A stretch of DNA of 30,444 nucleotides from Chthonomonas sp035294505 (GTDB lineage Bacteria > Armatimonadota > Chthonomonadetes > Chthonomonadales > Chthonomonadaceae), in NCBI RefSeq assembly GCF_035294505.1, contig NZ_DATGKU010000247.1:1-30444 (forward strand), given 5' to 3'. Position 1 is the first letter of the stretch; each line of letters opens with the position of its first letter. A model generated the notes under the pieces. That model had not been told where the DNA came from, made no database searches, and saw only the letters and a program-made list of their open reading frames with translations. Both the position numbers and the translations under genes were made by a program. Positions 7,782 to 16,696 of this stretch are shown here, in pieces.

Positions 7782-10700
7782 CTAGAAGGAACTTATTCCC
7801 TCTAACAGGAACGATTTAATGTTTTGTTCATCTTGCTGGAATGTGAACTGGAAGCGGCGGCTGAAGCGGAAACTCGCTCTGAACGTCTCTTGAATGTGGG
7901 CGTTGACGAGGGTACGGGTGTAGGTAAAGTAGATGGGGCCGAAAAGGTGCCGACTGATGACGAGGTTAAGCCGTTGAAAAGGATCGTAATTGAGGGCAAG
8001 CTCTTCAAAGCCGAGCGCGTGGGCAGGCTGCTCGAAAATGGTGGGCAAAACGGCGCCGGCCACAAGGCTGGTAAGCTGTTGCGTGAAAAGCTGCGTTGGG
8101 TTTAACCCAAAGGTGTTTTGCGAGAGCACCGGGCCGCCGAGTGCGGCAAGAAACCGCTGTTCAAGCAGCTGCTGATCGCCGATGAAGTCGGGCGGATCCG
8201 TCTGGAAGGTAAGGCGTAAGCGCGAGCGTTGGGTTACGGGGTCGAACACGTTGCCGGTGATAGGACCTTGGGCATTCACGATGACCCGATAGCGTTTTTC
8301 TCCGGAAAAGGTGCCAGGTGCGGCCAGCGTCATATTCGTTTGGGCGCGCAGGTTCACATCAATGCCAAGGATGGGCACGTTTGGTTGTTCGGGGTCTGGG
8401 GTAGGATAGCTCAGCGTGATGCGCCCAGGCGGCAAGATGGTAAAGCGTGCCGTGGGCAGGTTCAGGCGTCCTTCGAGGATATCGAGGGTTCCGTTTAATT
8501 GGACGGCGAGATTCGAGGAGGCGCCGGCAGGGCTTGTCCCTTCGATGGTTGCCATGTTCGCTGCGCGCCTTGGTACCCCAGAAACCAGAATGGTGCCGCT
8601 TACGCGGGCGCTAAGCGCCGAAGCGGATAGCTGCACGTTACGGTCGAGATGGAGGGCGAGCTGGAAGCGATGGACGAGCGGGATAACAAACCCTCCGGCA
8701 CCGGTACCTCCTACATCGGATGGAGGGATGGCAAGCGCATCGCTAATGTAGACATCGCCTTGAAGCTCCGGCCTTGCCAGCGAACCTGCAACTTGGAGCA
8801 AAACCCGAGCCTCTCCTCGTACGGTGCCGCTGTGAAACCCGGGGATAGGCGATTCGTCAAAAGCGATGTCGGCGGCTTGCAGCGTGATTCCGGTATTACT
8901 CTGCTGCGTGATGGGCAGTGCCCCAAAAAGATTCACCGGCTGAACGGTGTTGGGAAGAACCGCGCCGGTTTTGGGGTCGAAAAGAGCGGTTTCCGCATGA
9001 AAATCGTTAGATACTTGGATTTGACTTCCGTTGAAAATGAGCGAGCCGGCGATGTTGCGCAGGCCGGTACGCAGGTAGTGCGGTTTGTGGGTAGTGGTGT
9101 CGAGATAGCCAATGCGAAGGCGATTGGCTTGAATGTCGAGTGCTCCGTTGACGTTGGGCGATTGAACGGTATTGGTAAGATGAGCCGATAGGGAGAAGAC
9201 ACCATCCGTATCGAGCGCGAGGCTAGGAGCAAAGACGCGGAGGAGATCGATCTTCTGTTGAGGCACGCGGGCTGTAAAGTCGAGTGTTGCTGTATTGGGC
9301 AGGAAAGGAGGTTGCCATGAGAAGTCGGTCGAACCAAAAAACTCCGTTTCAAACTGTTGAGGTTGGTTATCAGCCCCCGTCACGGCGATAGAGACGGTTA
9401 CGGGGTCGAGCACAGCGCGCGGCTCGGCGATATGGAGGTGACTTACATCAATACTGTCTATGCGAAAATCGCGGAACGAGGTGTGCAAGAGCACGTTTTT
9501 CGCATCGGCGGAGACATCAAGAACCGGCGCCTTCGTGGTGCCGGAGGCGACGACAAAAAGATCGGCCTTCCCCTTCAACTGAGAAAGCGTTTGGATGAGT
9601 GCGTTGCTCGAAGTCGCCGTTAGACTTGTGTTCACTGTAGGGAGCCACTCGGTGAGTCGGCCAAGGTCGAAGTTATAGAGGCTGAGATCGCCTTGAATGG
9701 GGCCGTGGAATGCCACGCTGATCTGCTTGGAGAAGAGGGTGGCTTCCGGGCTGTTAAGGGTTAAAGCCGGGGCGTTGCTTTGAGGCAGGGGCATTACAAG
9801 GGCCTCTTTGGTAAGTCGCCCGCTGCCCTGCAAGGAGGCGATGGTGTTGGTGCCGATCTGGATTTGGTCTAAGTGGAAACGGATGTCGGCAATGGGGGAG
9901 TCGGCGGTGCCGGTGAGTTGGGCCGTGCCCGAAAAGCTGCCCTGAAGAGGCGGATTGAAGCTGCGAAGATAGGTGAGAGTGCGCTGACCGGCACCTGTTT
10001 GGGCGAAAGGAGAAGCCCCTAGCAGGTCGAGGAAGCGTGCTAGCTGAAGCCGATTCCACTCGATGGTGCCCGCAATCTGCTTCGATTTAAGATCATAAGT
10101 CGCGTTGTGAACGGTGATCGCTTCGGCAGGTTCCGAGTTTGGTTTAGAAGGGGTAGTCGAATCGGTGGGAAGAAAGGTAAGTTGGCTGAGTTGGATACGG
10201 TCTTTCTGATAGTCCCAACGGCTTGTCATTTGGCCAAGGGCGTCACCGCGATAGGCTAAATTAGCTCCGTTGAGGTTCGCGGTGGCTTCAAGGTCCTTGA
10301 GCTGCCCTTGTACTTGGCTAAAGAAGCCGATGGTACCGGTTAGGTCGGCATAGGGTTTGCCGGTTAGCATTGCCGCCAAATCGGGAATGCTGAGGCTATC
10401 CCCAATGAGATCGAGGTGCAGTTGATGATCGGGTGTCAGCGTGCCATGAGCCACAATGTGACCTTTCGCAGCATCAATCTGAGCATTTTGCAGCTGAAGG
10501 CCCTGACGCGATGTATAGTAGAGGGTGGCCTCCGCATTGGAGAGGGCTACGCCGTTGAGCGAGGCGTGTTGTAAGCTGAACGTAACGGGATGAAGCAGAT
10601 GCAGATCGTGGAGGGTGCCGCCCACATCTATTTCGGAGCTTTCCAGACTGCCTACGATGGAGTCGGGGCGAATGGCGGTTTTCTGCAATGTGTCCAAAGC

Positions 10701-12836
10701 CCCTAGTTTTTGAAGAAGATCGCTCACATCCACATGGCGTACCGCGGCGACTAAGGCAACACCTGGGTCATGACTTTGCAAGCCGTTGATGGTTCCCCGA
10801 AGGGTAAGCTCGCCGGGGTACTGCTCCGCAAGCCCTCTTACGATCTGGAGCGAATTCGGGGTTAATTGAAACCCTGCGCTGATTCTATCGAACCCCAAAC
10901 GGCCGGCTTGAATGGAAAAGGCGTTAAGCACGCCGGTTACTTGCGGCTGATGGAAGGAGCCTCCAATGTGCGCTCTTAGGTAACCAACCCCCTTCAGCTG
11001 GGCAAGGTCGAACAGGGCAGCAGAAGAGGGAGCGGAGCTGTTATTCTCTTCCATGAACAGGGGCGCTTTCGTCGCTTTGGCTTGGGTGAGTTCACGCCAA
11101 AGTCCACCGATATCCACTTCATCGGCCACCAGCCTGAGGTTCAGTTTTTGATGGGCGACATCTACCAGCCCACGGGCTAAAGCGATGCCCATATCGTCTT
11201 CTAGGCGCAAGTTTCGGATGAAGACTTGCTGAGGCGTTCCTTGTGCGCGAAGATAGGTGAGGGCGATGCGGCGCCCTTTGGAGCGGAAGTTGTTGACCTC
11301 CACTTGGGTGTTGAACTGAGGCTCCTGGCCGTTCTGCACACGAAACGCCACGTCGGCTTTGGCGGTGCCCTCCATAGGTTGATGAAGCAGGTTTCCAAGC
11401 GTTTGTAGCTGCAGGCCTTGCATGTGGGCTTGAGCGGTGACGGCGAGTTTCGGTGAGGTGATGGCATTCGCACGAATCGCCACCTGGCCGTGTGCAAACG
11501 CGCCATGAAGGTCGGCCGTAAGCCGATTGTCCGCATAAAAAGCTTTGAGCTGCAGCGGGCCGGCGGTGATATTTCGGTAGTTCACGTGGTTAAGGAGACC
11601 TTGAAGTTGGGCTACCGGGTGGTTAAGAGGGCCTATGAGGGCGAAGTGAAGGGAGGGCGAAGTCGCGTTGAGATGTGGCAAAAGCGACCGCACTTTCGGA
11701 GAGAGCGTTTGAAACCACGGCAGGTATCGAAGTTGAGACCAGACTTGAGCCAAGTGGAGATTCTGACCGTTGCCTTGTACATCGGCTACAAGGTTCTGAA
11801 AGGGTTGGGTGAGGTTGGCCACGCGGCCTGAAAGCGCCATCTGGCTGCCGGCAAAACGAGCCTGCAGGGTCCCTTGGCAAAGCGTAGGGAGCAGCGTGAG
11901 GTCGGCCTGCAGGTCGGTAACAGGAGCGCCGAGATGGGAGGGGAGGAAGACAGCGTTGTGAAGACGCAGAGTCCCTTCGATCTGCATCCAGCGTTTGCCG
12001 ATAGTCCATGCGGCCGTAAGCGGATGGGGCGCTAAAAGCAGATCGGCATGGAGGTCGGCCTGTCCCTCCCTTACCTGGCCGAATCGGCTCGGTAGAAGCT
12101 GTTGGGCGATATCGGGTAGTTGAAGACCCCTTCCATCCAGCTGTAGGGCAAGAACTTGGTTGGGTTGTAGGAGGAGAGTAGAGTGAAGGGCACCCTTGAG
12201 GCCCTGGCGACCTAGGCCGTTAAGGTCAAGCCCGAAAGTGCCGTTAGGCAGTAGGGCGATAGTACCGTTGATATGGGTAAGGGTGGCGTGTACGGGCGTC
12301 GTGCGCGGCGATAGGAGGGCGTTATCGCTATAGCGTAGGGTGCCGTTGGCGATGAGGATATGATGGGTGAGCGGCCTGCCGGGCTTCTTTTTGGGTTTGA
12401 GGAGTTGGCTAAAGTTCCATAGGCCGGAGCGATTACGAGCTACAAACAGGAAAGGGTCGGTGAGTTGAATCTGCTTTACATAGGGCGTTTGGAGGTTATG
12501 CGCGAAGAGGAGGGTGGCGAGATCGTAGGACAGGCTTACCTTTGCCGCAGTTGCCAGAGGTACGCTGGGCGTGCGGGGACTTTCGGCTACAAAAACCTGA
12601 TAGAGGCTCACCCGATTGGCGGTTAGGCGGAAGGGACTGTACTGGAAGTGAACGCGCTCCACGCGCACGGTGCGCCCCAGTGCCTGTGTGGCCTGGTTTG
12701 AGAGAATGCGGGCAAGATTTTGGTCGGACAAGAGAAAGTTGGTCCAGCGGCGCACACCGAAGAGGCCACCCACAAGCACGAGGCCGGCGGGCAATAGAAG
12801 AAGCAGCCCATTCAAGAGGCGGCGTACGTACCGCAT
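7782..12836 (-). CDS. tamB: TamB-like translocation/assembly module protein (DUF490, AsmA-like)
   Basis: 1684 residues. One N-terminal membrane anchor (about 5-29) is followed by a very long periplasmic chain of repeated amphipathic beta strands and by the conserved C-terminal TamB/DUF490 domain. That domain's typical tail is clear: LGFEELALNYDPFQRLNLVI, then a strand-rich end finishing in Phe. TamB-like proteins span the periplasm, act with an Omp85 partner, and are now thought to carry phospholipids as well as aid outer-membrane protein assembly. There is no tamA next to it, but bamA lies two genes downstream; in many phyla TamB pairs with BamA. The ATG at 12836 has no strong ribosome site. 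A 10-bp dyad lies 32-56 bases upstream. Confidence 0.9.
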   Translation of the reverse strand: MRYVRRLLNGLLLLLPAGLVLVGGLFGVRRWTNFLLSDQNLARILSNQATQALGRTVRVERVHFQYSPFRLTANRVSLYQVFVAESPRTPSVPLATAAKVSLSYDLATLLFAHNLQTPYVKQIQLTDPFLFVARNRSGLWNFSQLLKPKKKPGRPLTHHILIANGTLRYSDNALLSPRTTPVHATLTHINGTIALLPNGTFGLDLNGLGRQGLKGALHSTLLLQPNQVLALQLDGRGLQLPDIAQQLLPSRFGQVREGQADLHADLLLAPHPLTAAWTIGKRWMQIEGTLRLHNAVFLPSHLGAPVTDLQADLTLLPTLCQGTLQARFAGSQMALSGRVANLTQPFQNLVADVQGNGQNLHLAQVWSQLRYLPWFQTLSPKVRSLLPHLNATSPSLHFALIGPLNHPVAQLQGLLNHVNYRNITAGPLQLKAFYADNRLTADLHGAFAHGQVAIRANAITSPKLAVTAQAHMQGLQLQTLGNLLHQPMEGTAKADVAFRVQNGQEPQFNTQVEVNNFRSKGRRIALTYLRAQGTPQQVFIRNLRLEDDMGIALARGLVDVAHQKLNLRLVADEVDIGGLWRELTQAKATKAPLFMEENNSSAPSSAALFDLAQLKGVGYLRAHIGGSFHQPQVTGVLNAFSIQAGRLGFDRISAGFQLTPNSLQIVRGLAEQYPGELTLRGTINGLQSHDPGVALVAAVRHVDVSDLLQKLGALDTLQKTAIRPDSIVGSLESSEIDVGGTLHDLHLLHPVTFSLQHASLNGVALSNAEATLYYTSRQGLQLQNAQIDAAKGHIVAHGTLTPDHQLHLDLIGDSLSIPDLAAMLTGKPYADLTGTIGFFSQVQGQLKDLEATANLNGANLAYRGDALGQMTSRWDYQKDRIQLSQLTFLPTDSTTPSKPNSEPAEAITVHNATYDLKSKQIAGTIEWNRLQLARFLDLLGASPFAQTGAGQRTLTYLRSFNPPLQGSFSGTAQLTGTADSPIADIRFHLDQIQIGTNTIASLQGSGRLTKEALVMPLPQSNAPALTLNSPEATLFSKQISVAFHGPIQGDLSLYNFDLGRLTEWLPTVNTSLTATSSNALIQTLSQLKGKADLFVVASGTTKAPVLDVSADAKNVLLHTSFRDFRIDSIDVSHLHIAEPRAVLDPVTVSIAVTGADNQPQQFETEFFGSTDFSWQPPFLPNTATLDFTARVPQQKIDLLRVFAPSLALDTDGVFSLSAHLTNTVQSPNVNGALDIQANRLRIGYLDTTTHKPHYLRTGLRNIAGSLIFNGSQIQVSNDFHAETALFDPKTGAVLPNTVQPVNLFGALPITQQSNTGITLQAADIAFDESPIPGFHSGTVRGEARVLLQVAGSLARPELQGDVYISDALAIPPSDVGGTGAGGFVIPLVHRFQLALHLDRNVQLSASALSARVSGTILVSGVPRRAANMATIEGTSPAGASSNLAVQLNGTLDILEGRLNLPTARFTILPPGRITLSYPTPDPEQPNVPILGIDVNLRAQTNMTLAAPGTFSGEKRYRVIVNAQGPITGNVFDPVTQRSRLRLTFQTDPPDFIGDQQLLEQRFLAALGGPVLSQNTFGLNPTQLFTQQLTSLVAGAVLPTIFEQPAHALGFEELALNYDPFQRLNLVISRHLFGPIYFTYTRTLVNAHIQETFRASFRFSRRFQFTFQQDEQNIKSFLLEGISSF

Positions 12837-12867
12837 GGTTCAAGTTCGCCCATCGTTTCTTTCTTAG

Positions 12868-12892
12868 CTAGAGTTTACCATCTAAACTCTAG
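12868..12892. promoter_or_regulatory. Perfect 10-bp dyad upstream of tamB
   Basis: CTAGAGTTTA and TAAACTCTAG form a perfect inverted repeat with a 5-base spacer, ending 31 bases before the tamB start codon. There is no T-run after it on either strand, so an intrinsic terminator is unlikely. An operator or a leader hairpin is more plausible. Confidence 0.45.
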
Positions 12893-12995
12893 GTTTTGAG
12901 GGGGCAGGATTCCGGGTTCGGGAGAAAGGGGGCGGTTATGGTTGGTTTCCGAAGGGGAGATTATCATAGAAAATTGCCGATAAGCTTACTGGTCT

Positions 12996-13129
12996 CCCCT
13001 CTCCCAAAGTGGGGGAGGGGCGGGGGAGTGGGGGCCTTAAAGAGCCGGCTATACAACTGTCGTTTCGAGCCGATACTACAACTGTCATTTCGAGCCGAAG
13101 GCGAGAAATCTTGAATTGCAATTCCCACC
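12996..13129. repeat. Composite dispersed repeat, copy A
   Basis: It begins with a C-rich/G-rich hairpin (CCCCTCTCCC ... GGGGGAGGGG) and continues with AAGAGCCGGCTATAC. Two tandem units that start ACAACTGTC follow, at 13053-13077 (degenerate, truncated) and 13078-13112 (full, 35 bases). It ends in ATTCCCACC. The full unit has a folding core, TTTC-GA-GCC-GAA-GGC-GA-GAAA. Its 35-base unit is identical to 13413-13447 in copy B. Repeats of this kind (consensus like GTCATTTCGAGC...GAGAAATCT) occur in many unrelated bacterial genomes, from general knowledge. Confidence 0.8.
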
Positions 13130-13309
13130 TGTCCTGAGGGCGAGGGGTGAGGCTGCAGAGACTGCCAATCGCTTCGGTTCTAGAGCCAGTTAGCAAAGTG
13201 GGCTTATCTCGTTCGCCCCCTATCCCGTCCTTTCGTCCTCGCGGACAGCAACGCAGCGGCCAGAGAGATAGGCAATTAAGAAGACGACACAGGCCGCTGA
13301 GGTGGTCAG

Positions 13310-13464
13310 CCCCCTCCCTGTAGGGGGAGGGGATGGGACTTGAAGAGCCGGTGATACGACCGTCCTTTCAAGCCGAAGACGAGATGAACACGTGTCATTT
13401 CGAGCTGATGCCACAACTGTCATTTCGAGCCGAAGGCGAGAAATCTTAAGTTTCCATTCCCACC
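13310..13464. repeat. Composite dispersed repeat, copy B
   Basis: Same plan as copy A: a hairpin CCCCCTCCC/GGGGGAGGGG, then AAGAGCCGGTGATAC, three tandem units (13356-13385 diverged, 13388-13412 truncated, 13413-13447 full) and the same ATTCCCACC tail. The extra unit shows that the copies differ by unit number. The 35-base unit at 13413-13447 matches 13078-13112 exactly. Confidence 0.8.
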
Positions 13465-13587
13465 AGCGCTTTAAGATGGTGAAAGACACGCAAAAAACCT
13501 AGCCTTTTGTAGGGGACAGGAGAGGCAGGAAAAAGCGGCCTTGCATGAGAAGTAAGCTCTGCAGAAATTTCGTAGACGGAGGATACA

Positions 13588-14229
13588 ATGCCCGACCTTT
13601 TTCACCCACAGATGATGGACTACCTAGAGAGCCTCGTTCCCAAACGCCATGAGATTATGCTGGAGATGGAGGCACGTGCCCGCGAGATCGGCTTTCCCAT
13701 CATCGGCATTGCGGGTGGGCATTTTCTTTATCTCATCGCGCGTATGATGAAGGCCACCCGCATCTTTGAACTAGGTTCTGGGTATGGCTACTCAACCGCT
13801 TGGTTTGCGCGTGCCGTTCGCGAAAATGGCGGCGGGGTGGTTCACCACGTGGTTTGGGATGAGAACCTTTCCTCACAGGCAAGGGACTATTTGGGGCGCC
13901 TTGGCTATTCCGATATCGTGCAGTTTCACGTGGCGGAGGCGGTGGAGACTTTGAGGGCGACCGCGGGGCCTTTTGACCTTATCTTCAACGACATAAACAA
14001 AACAGGCTACCCGGCCTCGATACCGGTAATCAAGGAGAAACTTCGGCCTGGTGGGGTTTTATTGTTAGATAACATGTTATGGCATGGCGCTATTTTCAAT
14101 CCGACAGACACATCCGAAGCGACGAAAGCCATTCATGAAACCACACGGTTGCTCACCCAAGACCCTCAATTTATCAGCAGCCTCATTCCCATTCGCGACG
14201 GCATTATGTTAAGCTACTATGTGCCCTAG
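13588..14229 (+). CDS. Class I SAM-dependent O-methyltransferase (Methyltransf_3/COMT-like)
   Basis: 213 residues, usual for bacterial COMT-like enzymes. The SAM-binding motif I is FELGSGYGYSTAWFA (60-74). Motif II surrounds Trp90-Asp91 (HHVVWDENLSSQAR). The metal-binding motif, usually IDADK, reads NDINK (134-138): Asp135 is kept but the second Asp is Asn137. LLLDN (158-162) supplies another expected ligand. The end, IRDGIMLSYY, is family-typical. It should methylate a hydroxyl group of a small molecule in the cytoplasm; the substrate cannot be told. The ATG follows GGAGG by 6 bases. It is monocistronic and convergent with guaB, with only 15 bases between the ends. Confidence 0.88.
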   Translation: MPDLFHPQMMDYLESLVPKRHEIMLEMEARAREIGFPIIGIAGGHFLYLIARMMKATRIFELGSGYGYSTAWFARAVRENGGGVVHHVVWDENLSSQARDYLGRLGYSDIVQFHVAEAVETLRATAGPFDLIFNDINKTGYPASIPVIKEKLRPGGVLLLDNMLWHGAIFNPTDTSEATKAIHETTRLLTQDPQFISSLIPIRDGIMLSYYVP

Positions 14230-14244
14230 AATGTTGCGCTTGGG

Positions 14245-15768
14245 TTAGTCGCGACTGCCTTCATTAAAAGCGTATTCGCTGGAGTAGTTGGGTGGCTCTT
14301 TGGTGATCCAAACATCATGCACGTGGCTTTCACGCAACGAGGCGGACGTTTGGCGTACAAATCGCGCTTTCTGGTGAAGCTCCTTAATGGTTCGTGCACC
14401 CACATATCCAAGCCCGGATCGAATGCCACCGAGAAGTTGATAGATGGTATCGTTCATCGCGCCTTTGTAGGGCACCCGACCCTCCACGCCTTCGGGAACG
14501 TAGCGGGAGGCGTTCTCAAGGCCATAGCGGTCACTGGAGCCTTCTTGTAGGGCCCCTTCGCTGCCCATGCCGCGATACTCTTTATAGGCGCGACCTTGAT
14601 AGAGGATCACCTCCCCTGGGGCTTCATCGGTGCCGGCCAGCATGTTGCCCACCATAACCGCAGCGGCCCCTGCGGCCAACGCCTTGGTGGCATCGCCGCT
14701 CCATCGTATGCCGCCATCCGCGATGACCGGTATGTCATAGCGGGCGGCCTCTTCGGCACACTCCATCACGGCGGTGAATTGAGGTACCCCCACGCCGCTA
14801 ACGATGCGGGTGGTGCAGATGCTACCGGCTCCAAGCCCCACCCGTATGGCGTCGGCGCCGGCCTCGATGAGGGCGCGGGTGCCCTCTCGCGTGGCAACAT
14901 TGCCGGCAATAACCGGCAGATCGGGAAACTTTTGTTTAATGGCGCGCACGGCGTTGATGACATCAAGCGAATGGCCGTGGGCTGCGTCAATAACAATCAC
15001 ATCTACACCGGCCTCTACGAGGACTGTCGTTCGCCCCACCGGGTCGCGCAAGGGGCCTACCGCTGCTCCACATCGCAGGCGCCCACGGGCATCCTTCGTG
15101 GCGTTGGGGTATTCACGAACTTTTTGGATATCTTTAATGGTGATCAGCCCAAGAAGGCGACGATTCTCGTCCACAATGGGCAGTTTCTCGATGCGATGCG
15201 TTTGCAATATCTGTTGAGCCTGTTCTAGGGTGGTGCCGAGCGGGGCGGTGATCAGTCCACCGGGGCGCGAGGCATCGGTGGTCATCACCTCATGGATGGG
15301 ACGATCGTAGTTGGTTTCAAAGCGGATATCGCGGTTGGTAAGGATGCCGACGAGTTTGCCGGTTTCCGGCTCGGTGATAGGCACGCCGGAGATATGGTAG
15401 CGCTCCATGATCTGCAGGGCGTCTCGGATAGTGCGATTCGGGGGAAGGCTAATGGGGTCTACGATGATTCCATGTTCGGAGCGCTTCACTTTATCCACTT
15501 CTTGTGCCTGTGCGGCCGGGCTCATGTTGCGATGAATAATGCCAAGCCCTCCTTCTCGCGCCATCGCAATGGCCATGCGTGCGCCCGTAACCCGATCCAT
15601 CGGCGAGCTAAGCACCGGGGCTTTCAGCCAAATACCGCGTGCAATTTCCGTTCTTAAATCCACATCGGCGGGGCGCACGGCGCTTTCTCCGGGCACCAGA
15701 AGAACATCGTCAAAGCTTAGCCCCTCGCGTATTTTCACATCTGTCTCCTGCATCTCTCCAATCCCCAT
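14245..15768 (-). CDS. guaB: Inosine-5'-monophosphate dehydrogenase
   Basis: About 507 residues from the ATG at 15768. It makes XMP from IMP with NAD+, the rate-limiting step to guanine nucleotides. The barrel begins LSFDDVLLVP. Two CBS modules are inserted at about residues 105-220. The catalytic loop GLGAGSICTTRIVSGVG carries the nucleophilic Cys (residue 318 from this start). VMVGNMLAGTDEAPGE, the YRGMGS stretch and the flap EGVEGRVPYKG are all intact, and GYVGARTI closes the domain. GTG 15789 is also in frame, but the ATG at 15768 has AGGAG at 9 bases, so I prefer it. The C-terminal residues after HDVWITKEPPNYS form a short tail. Confidence 0.97.
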   Translation of the reverse strand: MGIGEMQETDVKIREGLSFDDVLLVPGESAVRPADVDLRTEIARGIWLKAPVLSSPMDRVTGARMAIAMAREGGLGIIHRNMSPAAQAQEVDKVKRSEHGIIVDPISLPPNRTIRDALQIMERYHISGVPITEPETGKLVGILTNRDIRFETNYDRPIHEVMTTDASRPGGLITAPLGTTLEQAQQILQTHRIEKLPIVDENRRLLGLITIKDIQKVREYPNATKDARGRLRCGAAVGPLRDPVGRTTVLVEAGVDVIVIDAAHGHSLDVINAVRAIKQKFPDLPVIAGNVATREGTRALIEAGADAIRVGLGAGSICTTRIVSGVGVPQFTAVMECAEEAARYDIPVIADGGIRWSGDATKALAAGAAAVMVGNMLAGTDEAPGEVILYQGRAYKEYRGMGSEGALQEGSSDRYGLENASRYVPEGVEGRVPYKGAMNDTIYQLLGGIRSGLGYVGARTIKELHQKARFVRQTSASLRESHVHDVWITKEPPNYSSEYAFNEGSRD

Positions 15769-15806
15769 TCCCATCGGCTCCTCGAACACTGCAAGGTTAG
15801 TAGAAA

Positions 15807-15812
15807 ATTATA
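15807..15812 (-). promoter_or_regulatory. Likely -10 element of guaB
   Basis: A perfect TATAAT on the minus strand, 38 bases before the preferred guaB ATG, would give a leader of about 30 bases. The region 17 bases upstream (AGAGAA) is a poor -35 match, so the promoter may depend on an activator or be weak. Confidence 0.45.
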
Positions 15813-15844
15813 CCTTCTTCCCTACCCTCTTCTCTATCGGCGTG

Positions 15845-16696
15845 TCATTGAGGAAAGTGATGGGTTGGGGAGGGAAGAAGGTAGAGAATAAGCAGGAACG
15901 GCAGGCCTGCTACCAGCACGTATTGAAGGCGAATGCCGCGCCAGCCAAACGCCAAACGTGCCAGCAGATAGAAGGCATACAGGAACCACGTAATGAAGGC
16001 TGCGAGGTTGTGGGGGTCTTCCAGCCAGAGCAGGGGCGAGGTGCTGAGATGGATTATGTAGGCCACACCCAGCGCCAAACCCAGCGTTAGGAGAGGCAGG
16101 CCGTAGGCCACCGAGAGGTAGGCGGCCCGATCGAGCGTGGCGAGTGGGGGGAGCAGGCGGAAGGGGCCGGCCACGCGGCGTGCTTTGAGCAGGCGGTTTT
16201 GTAGGAGGTAAAGGCAGGCGCAGGCGAAAGCGAGCACAAACAGCGCGATTCCAGCTACGATGGTCATAACGTGCAGGCTAACAATCTGCGTTTCGATCAT
16301 CTTGTTTTTAGCCAGAGGGCTGTTGGTATTGAGAAGCCCCCAGACAAGAAAAAGGATAATGATCGGCAAAGCCGCCGCACCGAGGGCGCGAAGGTTTAGG
16401 CGAAGGTCAAAGAGAAGAAGCAGAATGGCCAAAGTCCAGGCCATAACGGCGAGCGTGCCGTACTTGCTGGCGAAGGGCGACAGATGGGTCAGAACACACC
16501 AGGCGCCGGTAGCTGCCAGTTGCAGGAGGATGGCGGAAACGAGAGCCACGCGTGCCCAGAACAGGAGCGACGTGTTGCCGCTGGCGTTTGATGGGGCCTT
16601 GGGTGCGAGTAAGACCAATGAGACCCCATAGCAAATGGCGGCAACGACATAGCAGATGAGCGCCAGCTCGTTGATCAGGATAGAAGGTTCGATCAT
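15845..16696 (-). CDS. HemX/CcsA-like cytochrome c assembly membrane protein
   Basis: 283 residues with about eight membrane helices. Family marks include SLHVMTIVAGIALFVLAFAC (140-159), with a conserved His in a helix followed by the CLYLLQ signature. Near the end is WLEDPHNLAAFITWFLYAFY (224-243), the W-D-P-aromatic pattern of CcsA/HemX (PF01578). CcsA-type proteins handle heme delivery for cytochrome c maturation; HemX is an integral membrane protein encoded beside hemA in Bacillus and is reported to affect HemA abundance. The ATG overlaps the hemA stop by 4 bases and is the last gene of the rex-heme operon. I cannot decide between a HemX regulator and a true CcsA from the sequence; no ccsB partner is in view. 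Confidence 0.85.
   Translation of the reverse strand: MIEPSILINELALICYVVAAICYGVSLVLLAPKAPSNASGNTSLLFWARVALVSAILLQLAATGAWCVLTHLSPFASKYGTLAVMAWTLAILLLLFDLRLNLRALGAAALPIIILFLVWGLLNTNSPLAKNKMIETQIVSLHVMTIVAGIALFVLAFACACLYLLQNRLLKARRVAGPFRLLPPLATLDRAAYLSVAYGLPLLTLGLALGVAYIIHLSTSPLLWLEDPHNLAAFITWFLYAFYLLARLAFGWRGIRLQYVLVAGLPFLLILYLLPSPTHHFPQ

Larger units (their letters stand above)
12837..13587. other. 751-base gap with composite repeats; no supported gene
   Basis: This stretch separates tamB (leftward) from the O-methyltransferase (rightward). It contains a dyad at 12868-12892 and two copies of a composite repeat (12996-13129 and 13310-13464). Two minus-strand open frames (12936-13196 and 13220-13489) are merely translations of the repeat and share the phrase KISRLRLEMTVV; I do not regard them as genes. 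No obvious promoter for the methyltransferase is visible. Confidence 0.7.

Noticed and set aside
12936..13196. Minus-strand open frame of 86 codons
   Set aside because: It translates repeat copy A; the phrase KISRLRLEMTVV recurs in the neighbouring frame because the DNA repeats. No ribosome site or domain.
12996..13464. CRISPR array
   Set aside because: Units are tandem and degenerate with no unique spacers of constant length, and no cas gene is present.
13220..13489. Minus-strand open frame of 89 codons
   Set aside because: It translates repeat copy B, with the same repeated phrase; a repeat artefact of the kind often annotated as hypothetical protein.
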